From: an uncultured Caulobacterales bacterium
GTDB taxonomy: Bacteria; Pseudomonadota; Alphaproteobacteria; Caulobacterales; Maricaulaceae
Assembly (NCBI GenBank): GCA_937928165.1
Contig: CALFVT010000005.1
Span: forward strand, 62,001-126,000
Reading direction: 5' to 3'
Length of the DNA stretch: 64,000 bases
A program made the translations under genes and the position numbers. The notes beneath the pieces are model-generated. The model was not told where the DNA came from, did not search any database, and saw nothing but the letters and a program-made list of their open reading frames with translations. Below are positions 42,742-51,566 of the stretch, in pieces. Position 1 is the first letter of the stretch. Every line of letters begins with the position of its first letter.

Positions 42742-45519
42742 TTAAAATTGTTTAAGCAGCCGTTCGAGATATTCTTTTTCAAGTTTATCGCGATCTTCTT
42801 CGGCGGCCCGGTCTCTAAGCTCTTCTAAAAGTTCGCGGGCACGTTTTTGGCGGTTTTTATTATCCAAATCAACTTGCGACTCTGAATCGATAGCATTGCC
42901 GAGCTCCCCATCTTGGCGGCCAAAGGGGTCATCCCCTTCACCGTTTTCGGCTTGCTGTCCATTCTCACCTTCACCGGGTTCATTGCGCGTATCGGCCTCT
43001 TCTGCAAGAAGGCTCCCTGCATCTCTCAGTGCTTCGATGGCTTGCTCCATTTGGCGGAGGCTTTCGTTAAAGGCCTCGTTATTTAAGGCATCATCGCTCT
43101 GGCGCATAGCGTTTAAGGCCCGGGCTAAATTTTCTTCAACATTGCCGTTATCGGCTCCGCCGCCCACGGCCTCTTCATCACCGGGCTCTTCACCGCCGCT
43201 GCCTGCGCCGGTGTCGTCTTCTGCTTCACCTGCGCCTGCTCCGGTTTCCGCCTGTTCATCTCCGCCTTGGCTTTGGCGTTCTTCTTCTAGGGTTTGAAGC
43301 TGTTCTTGTAATTCCGCAAGCCGGCCTGAGAGCTCTTGTTGTTGCCGGCGAAGCTCCCCCGGTGATTGACTGCTGCGCTGTCCGTCGGCGCTTTGTTCGC
43401 CGCTTTGGCCGGGTTGACCGTTTTCACCGTTTTGTTCCCCTTGGCTTTCCTGCTGGCCCCGCTCTTGACCTTGCTCTTGACCCTCTTGCTGATTACGCTG
43501 AGCTTCACGCTCACTTCGCTCCGTTTCGGATTTTAACTCCCGTTGTTCGCCTAAAAGTTCCGCCAATTCTTCAAGAGAGTCTTGGAGCTCTTCTGAAATC
43601 TCACCCTGTTGTGGATCACCGCCGCTCCCGCCGCCGCCGGGCTGTAGGTTGATTTCAAGGTTCTCTAAAAGCTCCGCAAGTTTTGCAAGGGCGCGGCGGG
43701 CACTATCAACATCGCCGATTTTATTGGCTTCTTCGATCGCTTTGAGGAGCGCTTGGATTTCATCTTGATTTGTGCCTTGGCCGCCGCCGTCATTGCCTGA
43801 CTCGCCGTCTTGCGGCTTCTCCAGAGCTTTTTTGCGGAGTTCTTCAAGGTAGTTATCAACAGCGCCGTTATAGCGGTCAAATAATGTATTAATTTCGCGT
43901 TGTCGTGCCCGGCGAGAAATGGCCTCTCTTAAAGCGCGCTGAGCTTCACGCATTTCTTCGAGCGCAGAGCCTAATGTGCCAAATTCGGCCCGTATAGCTA
44001 CCTTCCAAAGCTCTTCGGGGATATCGGTAATGTCCGATGTCTCATCCGCATATTTAATCTGGGATTTAATGAAGTTTAGCCCGATAAACAAAGCTGGGTC
44101 TTCGAAATAGCCAGCAGGGCTATCGGTGATAATGTCGAGGAGCTCAGCGGCTTTTTGGATATTAGGCGCGGCGCGGGTGAGGCGAAAGCGTGGTTCATAT
44201 TGATCGAAGATAGGGAAGTTTTGAACATCTTTACGGGTGAGGCGCGGTGGGCCTTGGTAGTCACTATCAATCGCCGATAACATGAGCTGGCGGTTTTCCA
44301 TAACCGCTTTGGCTAAAGGCTCAACAAATATTTTATCCGGCACCGTAAAATAAACGGTTTCTGATTGGGCGCTATGTCCATAGCCGTCAACCGCCTTAAG
44401 ATAGCCAGATACTTTCCGTCCGGCCCAAATATGTTTGGTGAGGTCAATACTAAGTTTTGATTTATTGGCTTTTCTTTGGCCTTTTGAAAACGGCATGGTC
44501 ACGCTGAGGGGATGATCTGATCCGTCTAATCGCTGCATAACAAGCTGTAAATCTTCAAGGCCGTAATCATCATTTAAAGAATAAGTCACGACAAGGCGGT
44601 CGCGTTTATCGGCGCTTGGGGGTTCATCAACCGAAATGATAGGCACTCTATCGGGAATAACCGTTAAGCCCCATAATTGTGTTTTGCGGCCCAGGCGATA
44701 TTGCGCAGTTCCGCTTTTGGTGATGGTTTGACGGGTTTCAAATAACCGCGGCCCTAATTGAGTGGGGGAGATATAGCGCGTGCGTCCTTTCAAGGCGAGC
44801 TTAAGCCGGGGTACAGTTTTAAGGCCGTTAACCCGGGTGACAAGGATTGAGCCCTCAGGCACGTCTACAAATTGATTGGTTTTAAAATATATCGGCGGGC
44901 GGCCTGTATAGGCCGGCGGGTCTATCCAGGCTTCAAAACTGACATTTTTGGTGGACATGCCATATTGCCAGACTGGCGAGACCGCATGGCGCAGGCGCTC
45001 GCGGTTGTCACCCAAGCCAAAAAGCAAAGCTACGCCAAGAAGGGCCGGGAGTATAAAGCGCAGATAATATCGATCTTTTGGCGCAAGTACCGCCCGTAAA
45101 ATTGGCCGCTCCGCACGGTCTGCGCTTTGCCGCGCCGCTGTCATGTGCCGCGCCCAAGCGGCACCTTCATGGGCATTTAGCGCCGGGCGGTCAGAAATAA
45201 CATCTAAGGGACGATGTTTAAGGCCTGAATCATGCTCAATACGGCGCATGGCCTCATTCTGGCTCGGGAGTTCAAGCTTTTGGGCATTCCATGCGGCGCG
45301 GCTTAAAAACCCGAGGGCTATGATAAGAGACAGGCCGCGCCATGGATCACCCAGATATTGCCAAACGCCAGCAAAGCTTAAGGTGAGAAACCCTAAAGTG
45401 AACGCGAGGCCTAAGGCAAGGACAGGGGCGTAGCGCTCCCAAATCAGCTGAGCCCGCGCAATATAGCTTAAGCGCGTGATCCGCGTTATTAAGGTATCAT
45501 TGTGGGGGTGGTTGTTCAT
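42742..45519 (-). CDS. DUF4175 (TIGR02302-type) low-complexity membrane protein
   Basis: 925 residues. Two N-terminal TM helices (about 33-75) and another near 155-170, a middle domain with beta-rich repeats ('GLEDLQLVMQRLDGSDHPLS', 'HIWAGRKVSGYLKAVDGYGH'), helical charged segments, then about 250 residues of Gln/Glu/Gly-rich low complexity (roughly residues 590-880), and a helical C-terminus 'RARELLEELRDRAAEEDRDK'. This is the alphaproteobacterial conserved low-complexity family (TIGR02302/DUF4175), whose function is unknown. AAGAAGG precedes the ATG. Convergent with the zinc-ribbon gene and followed upstream by lysA on the same strand, 62 bases apart. Confidence 0.88.
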   Translation of the reverse strand: MNNHPHNDTLITRITRLSYIARAQLIWERYAPVLALGLAFTLGFLTLSFAGVWQYLGDPWRGLSLIIALGFLSRAAWNAQKLELPSQNEAMRRIEHDSGLKHRPLDVISDRPALNAHEGAAWARHMTAARQSADRAERPILRAVLAPKDRYYLRFILPALLGVALLFGLGDNRERLRHAVSPVWQYGMSTKNVSFEAWIDPPAYTGRPPIYFKTNQFVDVPEGSILVTRVNGLKTVPRLKLALKGRTRYISPTQLGPRLFETRQTITKSGTAQYRLGRKTQLWGLTVIPDRVPIISVDEPPSADKRDRLVVTYSLNDDYGLEDLQLVMQRLDGSDHPLSVTMPFSKGQRKANKSKLSIDLTKHIWAGRKVSGYLKAVDGYGHSAQSETVYFTVPDKIFVEPLAKAVMENRQLMLSAIDSDYQGPPRLTRKDVQNFPIFDQYEPRFRLTRAAPNIQKAAELLDIITDSPAGYFEDPALFIGLNFIKSQIKYADETSDITDIPEELWKVAIRAEFGTLGSALEEMREAQRALREAISRRARQREINTLFDRYNGAVDNYLEELRKKALEKPQDGESGNDGGGQGTNQDEIQALLKAIEEANKIGDVDSARRALAKLAELLENLEINLQPGGGGSGGDPQQGEISEELQDSLEELAELLGEQRELKSETERSEREAQRNQQEGQEQGQERGQQESQGEQNGENGQPGQSGEQSADGQRSSQSPGELRRQQQELSGRLAELQEQLQTLEEERQSQGGDEQAETGAGAGEAEDDTGAGSGGEEPGDEEAVGGGADNGNVEENLARALNAMRQSDDALNNEAFNESLRQMEQAIEALRDAGSLLAEEADTRNEPGEGENGQQAENGEGDDPFGRQDGELGNAIDSESQVDLDNKNRQKRARELLEELRDRAAEEDRDKLEKEYLERLLKQF

Positions 45520-45581
45520 AAAACCTTCTTAGACCGAATTATGATAAAACGGCATTAAATTTTGAATAACTCGCGACAATT

Positions 45582-46865
45582 TTACACTGCGTTATGTGTC
45601 GCCGATAGCCAATCGGGCATGCTTTCAAGGCTTAACATATCCTCGAGGCTGGGCCGCTGGCGAATAACGCTAAACTCTGCACCGTTGACCATAACTTCAG
45701 GGATTAAAGGCCGCGTATTATATTGACTGGATAAAACCGCACCATAAGCCCCTGCGGAGTGAAATACGACAAGATCATCGGCTTTTAAATCGGGTAACGA
45801 TCTTTGTTTGGCAAATGTATCGCCGGTTTCACAAACGGGGCCAACAACATCATAAAGACTGCGGAGGTCACTGGTGGTCTGCATAACCGGTTCGATTTCG
45901 TGATAGGCGTCATAAAGCGCAGGGCGTATAAGATCATTCATCGCCGCATCAAGAATGGCAAATTTGCGGTCTTCACCTTGTTTGACATAAATAACGCGGC
46001 TGAGCAGCACACCGGCATTGCCAGCAATCATACGGCCCGGCTCAAAGATAAGCTCAATCTCCATATCCGCCGTAAGTTGTTTGACAAGGCGGCCATAAGC
46101 ATCGGGACCGGGCGGCACATCATTGTCGCTATTATAGGGGATGCCCAGCCCGCCGCCGACGTCAAAACTCTTAATATTATGGCCTTGGGCGCGAAGCCGT
46201 TTAATCAGTCCGCCGACTTTTTCTATCGCCGCCTTAAAAGGCGTAAGCTCTGTGATTTGGCTGCCGATATGTACGTCCACACCGATAATCTCTATATGAG
46301 GTAATTTTGCCGCTTCCGCATAGGCGGCCTGCGCCCTTGACCATGCAATTCCAAATTTATTTTCTGCTTTGCCGGTTGATATTTTTTCATGGCCGCCGGC
46401 GCTAACGTCGGGATTGACCCGAAAAGCGATAGGGGCCTTGAGCTTCATAACCCCTGCACGTTCATTCAGTACATGAAGCTCGGCTAAGCTTTCGACGTTA
46501 AAGACTTTAATGCCCGCTTTAAGGGCCATATCCATTTCAGGGCGCGTTTTTCCAACCCCTGAAAATACGATTTTTGTGCTGGGGATGCCGGCGGATAAAG
46601 CCCGTGCCAGCTCGCCGCCGCTCACTACATCTGCTCCTGCGCCCATTTTTGACAAAGTGGCCAAGACGCCTAAATTAGAATTAGCTTTGACAGAATAGGC
46701 GACTAAGGCCTTGCGGCCTGCAAAGGCCTGTGTGAAAACATTAAAATGGCGCTCTAATGTGGCCGTCGAATATATGTAAACCGGCGTGCCAGTTTTGGCT
46801 GCAATGTCGCGCAAAGGCACATCCTCGGCGTAAAGCTCGCCGTTTTTGTAATTAAAATGCCGCAT
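45582..46865 (-). CDS. lysA: Diaminopimelate decarboxylase
   Basis: 427 residues, PLP-dependent type III decarboxylase, last step of lysine synthesis (meso-DAP to lysine). 'ALVAYSVKANSNLGVLATLS' holds the Schiff-base Lys, 'GAGADVVSGGELARALSAGI' follows, 'DVHIGSQITELTPF' the His, 'FDVGGGLGIPYN' the phosphate loop, 'FEPGRMIAGNAGVLL', and 'VVGPVCETGDTFAKQRSLP' the catalytic Cys-Glu motif. Starts 3 bases after the LptM-like lipoprotein gene, a standard pair. Normal length. Confidence 0.97.
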   Translation of the reverse strand: MRHFNYKNGELYAEDVPLRDIAAKTGTPVYIYSTATLERHFNVFTQAFAGRKALVAYSVKANSNLGVLATLSKMGAGADVVSGGELARALSAGIPSTKIVFSGVGKTRPEMDMALKAGIKVFNVESLAELHVLNERAGVMKLKAPIAFRVNPDVSAGGHEKISTGKAENKFGIAWSRAQAAYAEAAKLPHIEIIGVDVHIGSQITELTPFKAAIEKVGGLIKRLRAQGHNIKSFDVGGGLGIPYNSDNDVPPGPDAYGRLVKQLTADMEIELIFEPGRMIAGNAGVLLSRVIYVKQGEDRKFAILDAAMNDLIRPALYDAYHEIEPVMQTTSDLRSLYDVVGPVCETGDTFAKQRSLPDLKADDLVVFHSAGAYGAVLSSQYNTRPLIPEVMVNGAEFSVIRQRPSLEDMLSLESMPDWLSATHNAV

Positions 46866-46868
46866 GTT

Positions 46869-47066
46869 TTAGTCGTTGAGGTCGTCAAGAATATCAATAA
46901 GATCTTCGTCTTCGGAGTTATCATCTTCAGCTTTTTGATCCTCAGCAGGAGGTGTTTTGGTTTTATCACCAAATAAAGGCGGCGGCGTTTTCAAATTTCC
47001 TGTAACGCCGCAGCCGCTCAGGGCAAAAACTGATAGAAGTAAAAGGGGAATTAAATGGCGGCGCAT
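46869..47066 (-). CDS. lptM: LptM-like small lipoprotein (YifL family)
   Basis: 65 residues. Signal 'MRRHLIPLLLLSVFALSGCG' with lipobox 'LSGC', then 'GVTGNLKTPPPLF', corresponding to the GCGxKGPLxxP motif of LptM/YifL. An acidic, probably disordered tail ends 'DLIDILDDLND'. LptM (E. coli YifL) helps oxidative maturation of the LPS translocon LptD. Location directly upstream of lysA is characteristic. The third in-frame ATG (47066) puts the signal at the proper position. ATG 47090 and 47078 are alternatives with no better SD. Confidence 0.75.
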   Translation of the reverse strand: MRRHLIPLLLLSVFALSGCGVTGNLKTPPPLFGDKTKTPPAEDQKAEDDNSEDEDLIDILDDLND

Positions 47067-47200
47067 GGTCAATCTCATATTTATTCGCATTATCTATAAT
47101 CGGTTTCCCAGTGCGCCGTCGAGTCACGAAATCATTATGACGCATTTTTAACAAGACAATGGCAGTAATTTTTTGCAAATTATAGGGAAAGGGAGATTAT

Positions 47201-47992
47201 ATGCGGTGTTTTTCAAGGTTTTGTGTCGGCGCAGTCATATGTGTGTCCGCCCCATATGTCACAGCTGATGACCAAGCCGATGAGACGGCAGAGCCGCCCG
47301 CGCTTAATGAGGAATTCCGCTGTTTTTCATCAACAGGTATTGTTAATTTCATGAAGCGGTTTGACGGGCTTGATGAAGACAAAACCGATACGATACATGC
47401 TGTTTTTGCTGCCAACATATCCGTCACAGATGATGGGGTGCTCCCAGATAAGGTCTATATAAAATCAGATACACAAGAAACTAATTTGGCCTTTGATGAA
47501 GACGGGCTTATTCAAGACTTTGAACCAAGTATCAAGGCCGCTCAAGAGGGCTCTGAGATTTGTATTCAAGATACAGCACGGGCCGGAACCCCCGTTGAGC
47601 AAGGCCGCGCTGTCTTTAATCTACCTCTAAGCGTTCGGTTTAAGAATATGAGCGGGCGCTATGATATAGCGGAGCTTCAAGATGGGCTTAAAGACGGTAA
47701 ATCATTTTATAAAAAAATGGTCGGCGGCGCGGCGGCGCTTTTAGTGCCGAAAATGACTCATATGGTCATAAGCTATGATGAGGAAGACGCGCTGCTTAAT
47801 TTGGCCGTGTTTAAAGGTAATGAACAAATCGGCACGCCAGAAGTGGAGCCGTTCAGCGGCTCTCATGTTATTCGCTTTAAAGATTTAAAAAAAGCTGGTG
47901 CGACCCATATTGAAATTTCAGGCGGCGATCATAGACTATCGCCAACCCCGTCTGTTAAAATAATGGAAAAATATGGTTTTGGCGGCGGATAG
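47201..47992 (+). CDS. Orphan exported protein
   Basis: 263 residues with a signal peptide ('CFSRFCVGAVICVSAPYVTA'), mature part acidic near the start and beta-rich ('HAVFAANISVTDDGVLPDKV', 'VIRFKDLKKAGATHIEISGG'). Two mature Cys ('FRCFSSTGI' and 'SEICIQDTA') could form a disulfide. No known domain recognised. AGGGAGA lies 4 bases before the ATG. Divergent from lptM/lysA (about 134 bases), and 116 bases precede the HIBYL-CoA hydrolase gene. Unlikely to be a shadow frame: it has a strong RBS, a proper signal peptide and a full-length uninterrupted frame. Confidence 0.65.
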   Translation: MRCFSRFCVGAVICVSAPYVTADDQADETAEPPALNEEFRCFSSTGIVNFMKRFDGLDEDKTDTIHAVFAANISVTDDGVLPDKVYIKSDTQETNLAFDEDGLIQDFEPSIKAAQEGSEICIQDTARAGTPVEQGRAVFNLPLSVRFKNMSGRYDIAELQDGLKDGKSFYKKMVGGAAALLVPKMTHMVISYDEEDALLNLAVFKGNEQIGTPEVEPFSGSHVIRFKDLKKAGATHIEISGGDHRLSPTPSVKIMEKYGFGGG

Positions 47993-48108
47993 AGGCATGC
48001 CGTTCATATTTATGGGTATATCTCACATATGATAAAATAAAACAGGGGTGGATTTTATCCCAAGCGGTGCTTATTTAGCATTAAATCATTATTCTTGAGG
48101 ACCGCCGC

Positions 48109-49161
48109 ATGAGTAAACAAATATCTTCGGACATTATTGGAAACCTTGGACGGATTACGCTTAATCGCCCGAAAGCGCTGAATGCGCTGACGCTCGAGAT
48201 GTGCGACGCTATAACTGCGCTTATGCTAGAGTGGGAAGATAATCCAGATATTGGTGCGGTTCTGATTGACGGAGCCGGAGACAGAGCATTTTGCGCAGGC
48301 GGTGATGTTATCTTGCTCCACGATAGTGGTAAGGAAAAAGATAAGCGGGCGGAGACTTTTTGGCGCAGGGAATATGCCCTGAATGAGCTTATCCAGCGCT
48401 ATACTAAGCCATATGTTAGCTTAATTGACGGTATTGTTATGGGCGGCGGCGTTGGATTATCCGTTCACGGGGAATACCGCGTGGCTGGGGATGCGACTCT
48501 CTTTGCTATGCCGGAAACCGGAATTGGTTATTTTCCCGATGTCGGCGGGACATATTTCTTGCCGCGCCTTGGTATGGCGACTGGGCAATGGCTAGGCCTG
48601 ACGGGCGCGCGGCTTAAAACGGCGCAGTGCTGCGCCCTTGGGATTGCGACCCATTATATTCCGTCTGATAAACATGGAGAGTTCACACAGGCTTTGGGTA
48701 AAGCCAAGCTTGATGGCTCGCGCGATAGTTTTGAAAAAATACTGAAACGCTTTAGCCGTAAGGCCCCGGCGGCGGAAGACCTAAACCCGTCATTAGGCGC
48801 GTTTTTCGCCGATAGTGCGGCGGAGGCTCTTGAGAATCTTGAGCGCGACGGAAGTAAATGGGCGCTAAAACAGGCGGAAAATATGCGTAAAAAATCACCG
48901 CTTGCCCTGGCCGTTACCTTTGAAGCGCTCAGACGCGGCGGACAAATGACCTTCCGCGAGGCCATGTCAATGGAACTGGATATATCGCTGAATTTTCTCA
49001 ATACGCAGGATTTCTACGAAGGCATTCGCGCGCAATTAATTGATAAAGACCGTAATCCGAAATGGTCTCATGAGAGCCTATCCAAAATCACAAAAACGCA
49101 GCAAACGCGCCTGTTTAAAAAGGCTTCAAAACCGCCTTTAGAGTTCTTTGGCGGCAATTAA
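48109..49161 (+). CDS. 3-hydroxyisobutyryl-CoA hydrolase (crotonase superfamily)
   Basis: 350 residues. Crotonase fold with oxyanion elements 'FCAGGDVILLHD' and 'IDGIVMGGGVGLSVHGEYRV', and the HIBYL-CoA hydrolase block 'ETGIGYFPDVGGTYFLPRLG', which carries the catalytic Glu/Asp of this subfamily and is longer than plain enoyl-CoA hydratases. It hydrolyses 3-hydroxyisobutyryl-CoA in valine degradation. GAGGA lies before the ATG. The next genes encode the branched-chain 2-oxoacid dehydrogenase E1/E2 and a FadJ-like enzyme, fitting a valine catabolic locus, although 273 bases separate it from them. Confidence 0.88.
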   Translation: MSKQISSDIIGNLGRITLNRPKALNALTLEMCDAITALMLEWEDNPDIGAVLIDGAGDRAFCAGGDVILLHDSGKEKDKRAETFWRREYALNELIQRYTKPYVSLIDGIVMGGGVGLSVHGEYRVAGDATLFAMPETGIGYFPDVGGTYFLPRLGMATGQWLGLTGARLKTAQCCALGIATHYIPSDKHGEFTQALGKAKLDGSRDSFEKILKRFSRKAPAAEDLNPSLGAFFADSAAEALENLERDGSKWALKQAENMRKKSPLALAVTFEALRRGGQMTFREAMSMELDISLNFLNTQDFYEGIRAQLIDKDRNPKWSHESLSKITKTQQTRLFKKASKPPLEFFGGN

Positions 49162-49434
49162 TAGCAAAACTAAAATGGATAATGCAGGCGGAGTAATTTT
49201 TCCCCAGTTGTTATTTTATGGGTATTGATTACCTATATGTCGCCTTGTTTGGGTGAAAACTACTTGTTTTTAGACGGGCGGTTGGAAATTCCGCACTGAA
49301 ATCAGGGTTTTAAGCCTAAAAAGGAAAAGAAATATTCCGGTTAAACCTTTAGATACAAATAAAATAACTGCCATAGGTTTTAGGTGGAACTTGCCTTAAA
49401 TCTTGTAATATCACGATATAAGGTGGGCGTAAGG

Positions 49435-51558
49435 ATGAATTTTATTTCAAATACGAGTGTAAACCACACAAATATGGCTGATGTTGAATCCAGCTTTGAT
49501 TGGGAAAGCATCGCTTATAAACTGCATCTATCTCGCCGTTTAGACCATGTGGAAGAGACTGAGCTTTTACCTGGAAAAGAGATATTTTATCAATTCTCGG
49601 CCCGTGGTCATGATATGGCGCAAATTATTTTAGGCAATCTGATAACTCATCCTCATGATGCGGTCAGCGGCTATTACCGCTCCCGTCCTATGTTGCTAAG
49701 CCTGGGGCTTGATCCCGAAGAAACATTGGGCAGTGCGCTGGCCCGTGCGGGTGGATATAGTGATGGACGCGATATTGGCGTTACCTTTAATCTGCCTAAC
49801 CAAAACGGTCCGATTGCTCTACCTATGTGCGGCGGTGTTGGGGCGCAATATACCCCTAATGCAGGCTGGGCGCAGGCGATTGAATATTACCGTAATGTCT
49901 TAGGCCAAAAAGATTATGACGGCGCGATGGCGCTGGTTTTGGGCGGGGAAGCCTCTGTGGCGACGAATGGTTTTTGGTCTGCGATAACTATGGCCACTAC
50001 TTTGCAACTCCCGATTTTATTTTATATTGAAGATAATGGTTACGGCATTTCTGTGACCTCTGACCTTCAAACGCCGGGGCGTAATATTGCAGAAAACCTG
50101 GCCTCATTTAAAGGCCTAACGATTTTTGACGGGGACGGTACGCAGCCGGATGAAGCAGCGGCGCTGGCCCTTCAATCGGTTAATCATGTGCGCGGGCGGC
50201 AAGGCCCAGTTTTACTTCGCCTGACGGTACCGCGTTTGTCCGGTCATTCCGCTCAAGATACGCAGACTTATAAGTCGGATGAAACTATTGCCGCAGAAAA
50301 TGCGCGCGATCCTTTGCCAAAACTTCATGATTATCTTGTGCCCAACATTCTGAGCCAAAAGAAATGGCAGGCCTTAGAGGCGAAAGCCCATGATGATGTT
50401 GCCCGCGCCCTTGAGGCGGCCCGCACCCGTGATATTGTCGAGCCGGGCCGCGTTGAAAAATTTGCGTTTACAGAACGGAATGAAAACGGCGAGATTATAG
50501 TTCAGCAAAAAGGCGGGCTTTATGAAAAGGGTCATAAATTTCCAAGCTCAAATGCTACGCCTGCCCCTGAAGGCAAGCGGATTAATATGGTCACCGCGAT
50601 TCGTAAGACACTAGACTATGAACTTGAAACCAATAATAAACTGGTTGTTTTCGGTGAAGATGTTGGGCCGAAAGGCGGGGTTCATGCGGTGACTATGGGG
50701 CTTCAAGATAAATATGGAGATAACCGCGTCTTTGATACAAGCCTGTCTGAAGAAGGCATTATTGGCCGCGCTGTTGGAATGGCGGCGGCGGGACTTATGC
50801 CTGTGCCGGAGATTCAATTTCGTAAATATGCCGAGCCAGCTACTGAGCAATTAAATGATTGCGGAACTATGCGCTGGCGAACAGGGAACCGCTTTGCCGC
50901 GCCAATGGTGGTACGGGTTCCGGGCGGGTTTTTTAAATGCGGTGATCCATGGCATAGCCAAACCAATGAAGTGCAATTTGCCCATGCGGTTGGCTGGAAA
51001 GTGGCAATGCCGTCCAATGCCGAAGATGCGGTGGGACTGCTGCGCGCGGCCATGCGCGGTAATGATCCCGTATTTTTCTTTGAGCACCGGGCTATGCTTG
51101 ATCAGGCTTGGGCCCGCCGTCCTTATCCGGGTGATGATTATCTGCTGCCCTTTGGGCAAGCGAAATTAATCATAAAAGGTGACGCCATAACAATCGTCAC
51201 ATGGGGCGCCATGGTTGAACGCTGCGAGGCTGCAGCTAAAACTATTTTGAAAGAAACCGGCCAAAGCGCGGATGTTATTGATCTGCGAACGCTTATTCCG
51301 TGGGATAAAGAGGCGGTTTTAGAGTCGGTGAAAAAAACCCACCGCTGCCTTGTTGTGCATGAAGATAACCGCACCGCAGGCTTTGGTGCCGAGATTCTAT
51401 CGGTTGTTGGCGAGGAGGGATTTCTGGATTTAGATGCGCCTTTATCGCGGCTCACCATGCCGGATATTCCGAGCCCGCATAACCCCATATTGCTGAATGC
51501 AGCGGTTCCAAGTGAAGATAAGATTGCGCAGAAAATTCGCGATCTCTTAGTCTTTTAG
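49435..51558 (+). CDS. bkdA: Branched-chain 2-oxoacid dehydrogenase E1, fused alpha and beta subunits
   Basis: 707 residues. N-terminal E1-alpha-like half (about 20-330): 'GRDIGVTFNLPNQNG', 'ALVLGGEASVATNGFWSAIT', 'ILFYIEDNGYGISV' (TPP-binding region; GDG replaced by GGE). C-terminal E1-beta half (about 390-707): 'KLVVFGEDVGPKGGVHAVTM', 'FDTSLSEEGIIGRAVGMAAA', 'QFRKYAEPATEQL', 'VVRVPGGFFKCGDPWHSQ' and 'IVTWGAMVERCEAAA'. Fused E1 is a known variant of BCKDH E1. Start ATG 49435 has AAGGTGGG upstream (10 bases). Another ATG lies at 49474. The E2 gene starts 8 bases after. No lpd is in the operon. Confidence 0.9.
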   Translation: MNFISNTSVNHTNMADVESSFDWESIAYKLHLSRRLDHVEETELLPGKEIFYQFSARGHDMAQIILGNLITHPHDAVSGYYRSRPMLLSLGLDPEETLGSALARAGGYSDGRDIGVTFNLPNQNGPIALPMCGGVGAQYTPNAGWAQAIEYYRNVLGQKDYDGAMALVLGGEASVATNGFWSAITMATTLQLPILFYIEDNGYGISVTSDLQTPGRNIAENLASFKGLTIFDGDGTQPDEAAALALQSVNHVRGRQGPVLLRLTVPRLSGHSAQDTQTYKSDETIAAENARDPLPKLHDYLVPNILSQKKWQALEAKAHDDVARALEAARTRDIVEPGRVEKFAFTERNENGEIIVQQKGGLYEKGHKFPSSNATPAPEGKRINMVTAIRKTLDYELETNNKLVVFGEDVGPKGGVHAVTMGLQDKYGDNRVFDTSLSEEGIIGRAVGMAAAGLMPVPEIQFRKYAEPATEQLNDCGTMRWRTGNRFAAPMVVRVPGGFFKCGDPWHSQTNEVQFAHAVGWKVAMPSNAEDAVGLLRAAMRGNDPVFFFEHRAMLDQAWARRPYPGDDYLLPFGQAKLIIKGDAITIVTWGAMVERCEAAAKTILKETGQSADVIDLRTLIPWDKEAVLESVKKTHRCLVVHEDNRTAGFGAEILSVVGEEGFLDLDAPLSRLTMPDIPSPHNPILLNAAVPSEDKIAQKIRDLLVF

Positions 51559-51566
51559 AGCGGTAT

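Noticed and set aside
43287-43652. ORFs on both strands in the low-complexity part of the DUF4175 gene
   Set aside because: They arise from Gln/Glu/Gly-rich codons read in other frames.
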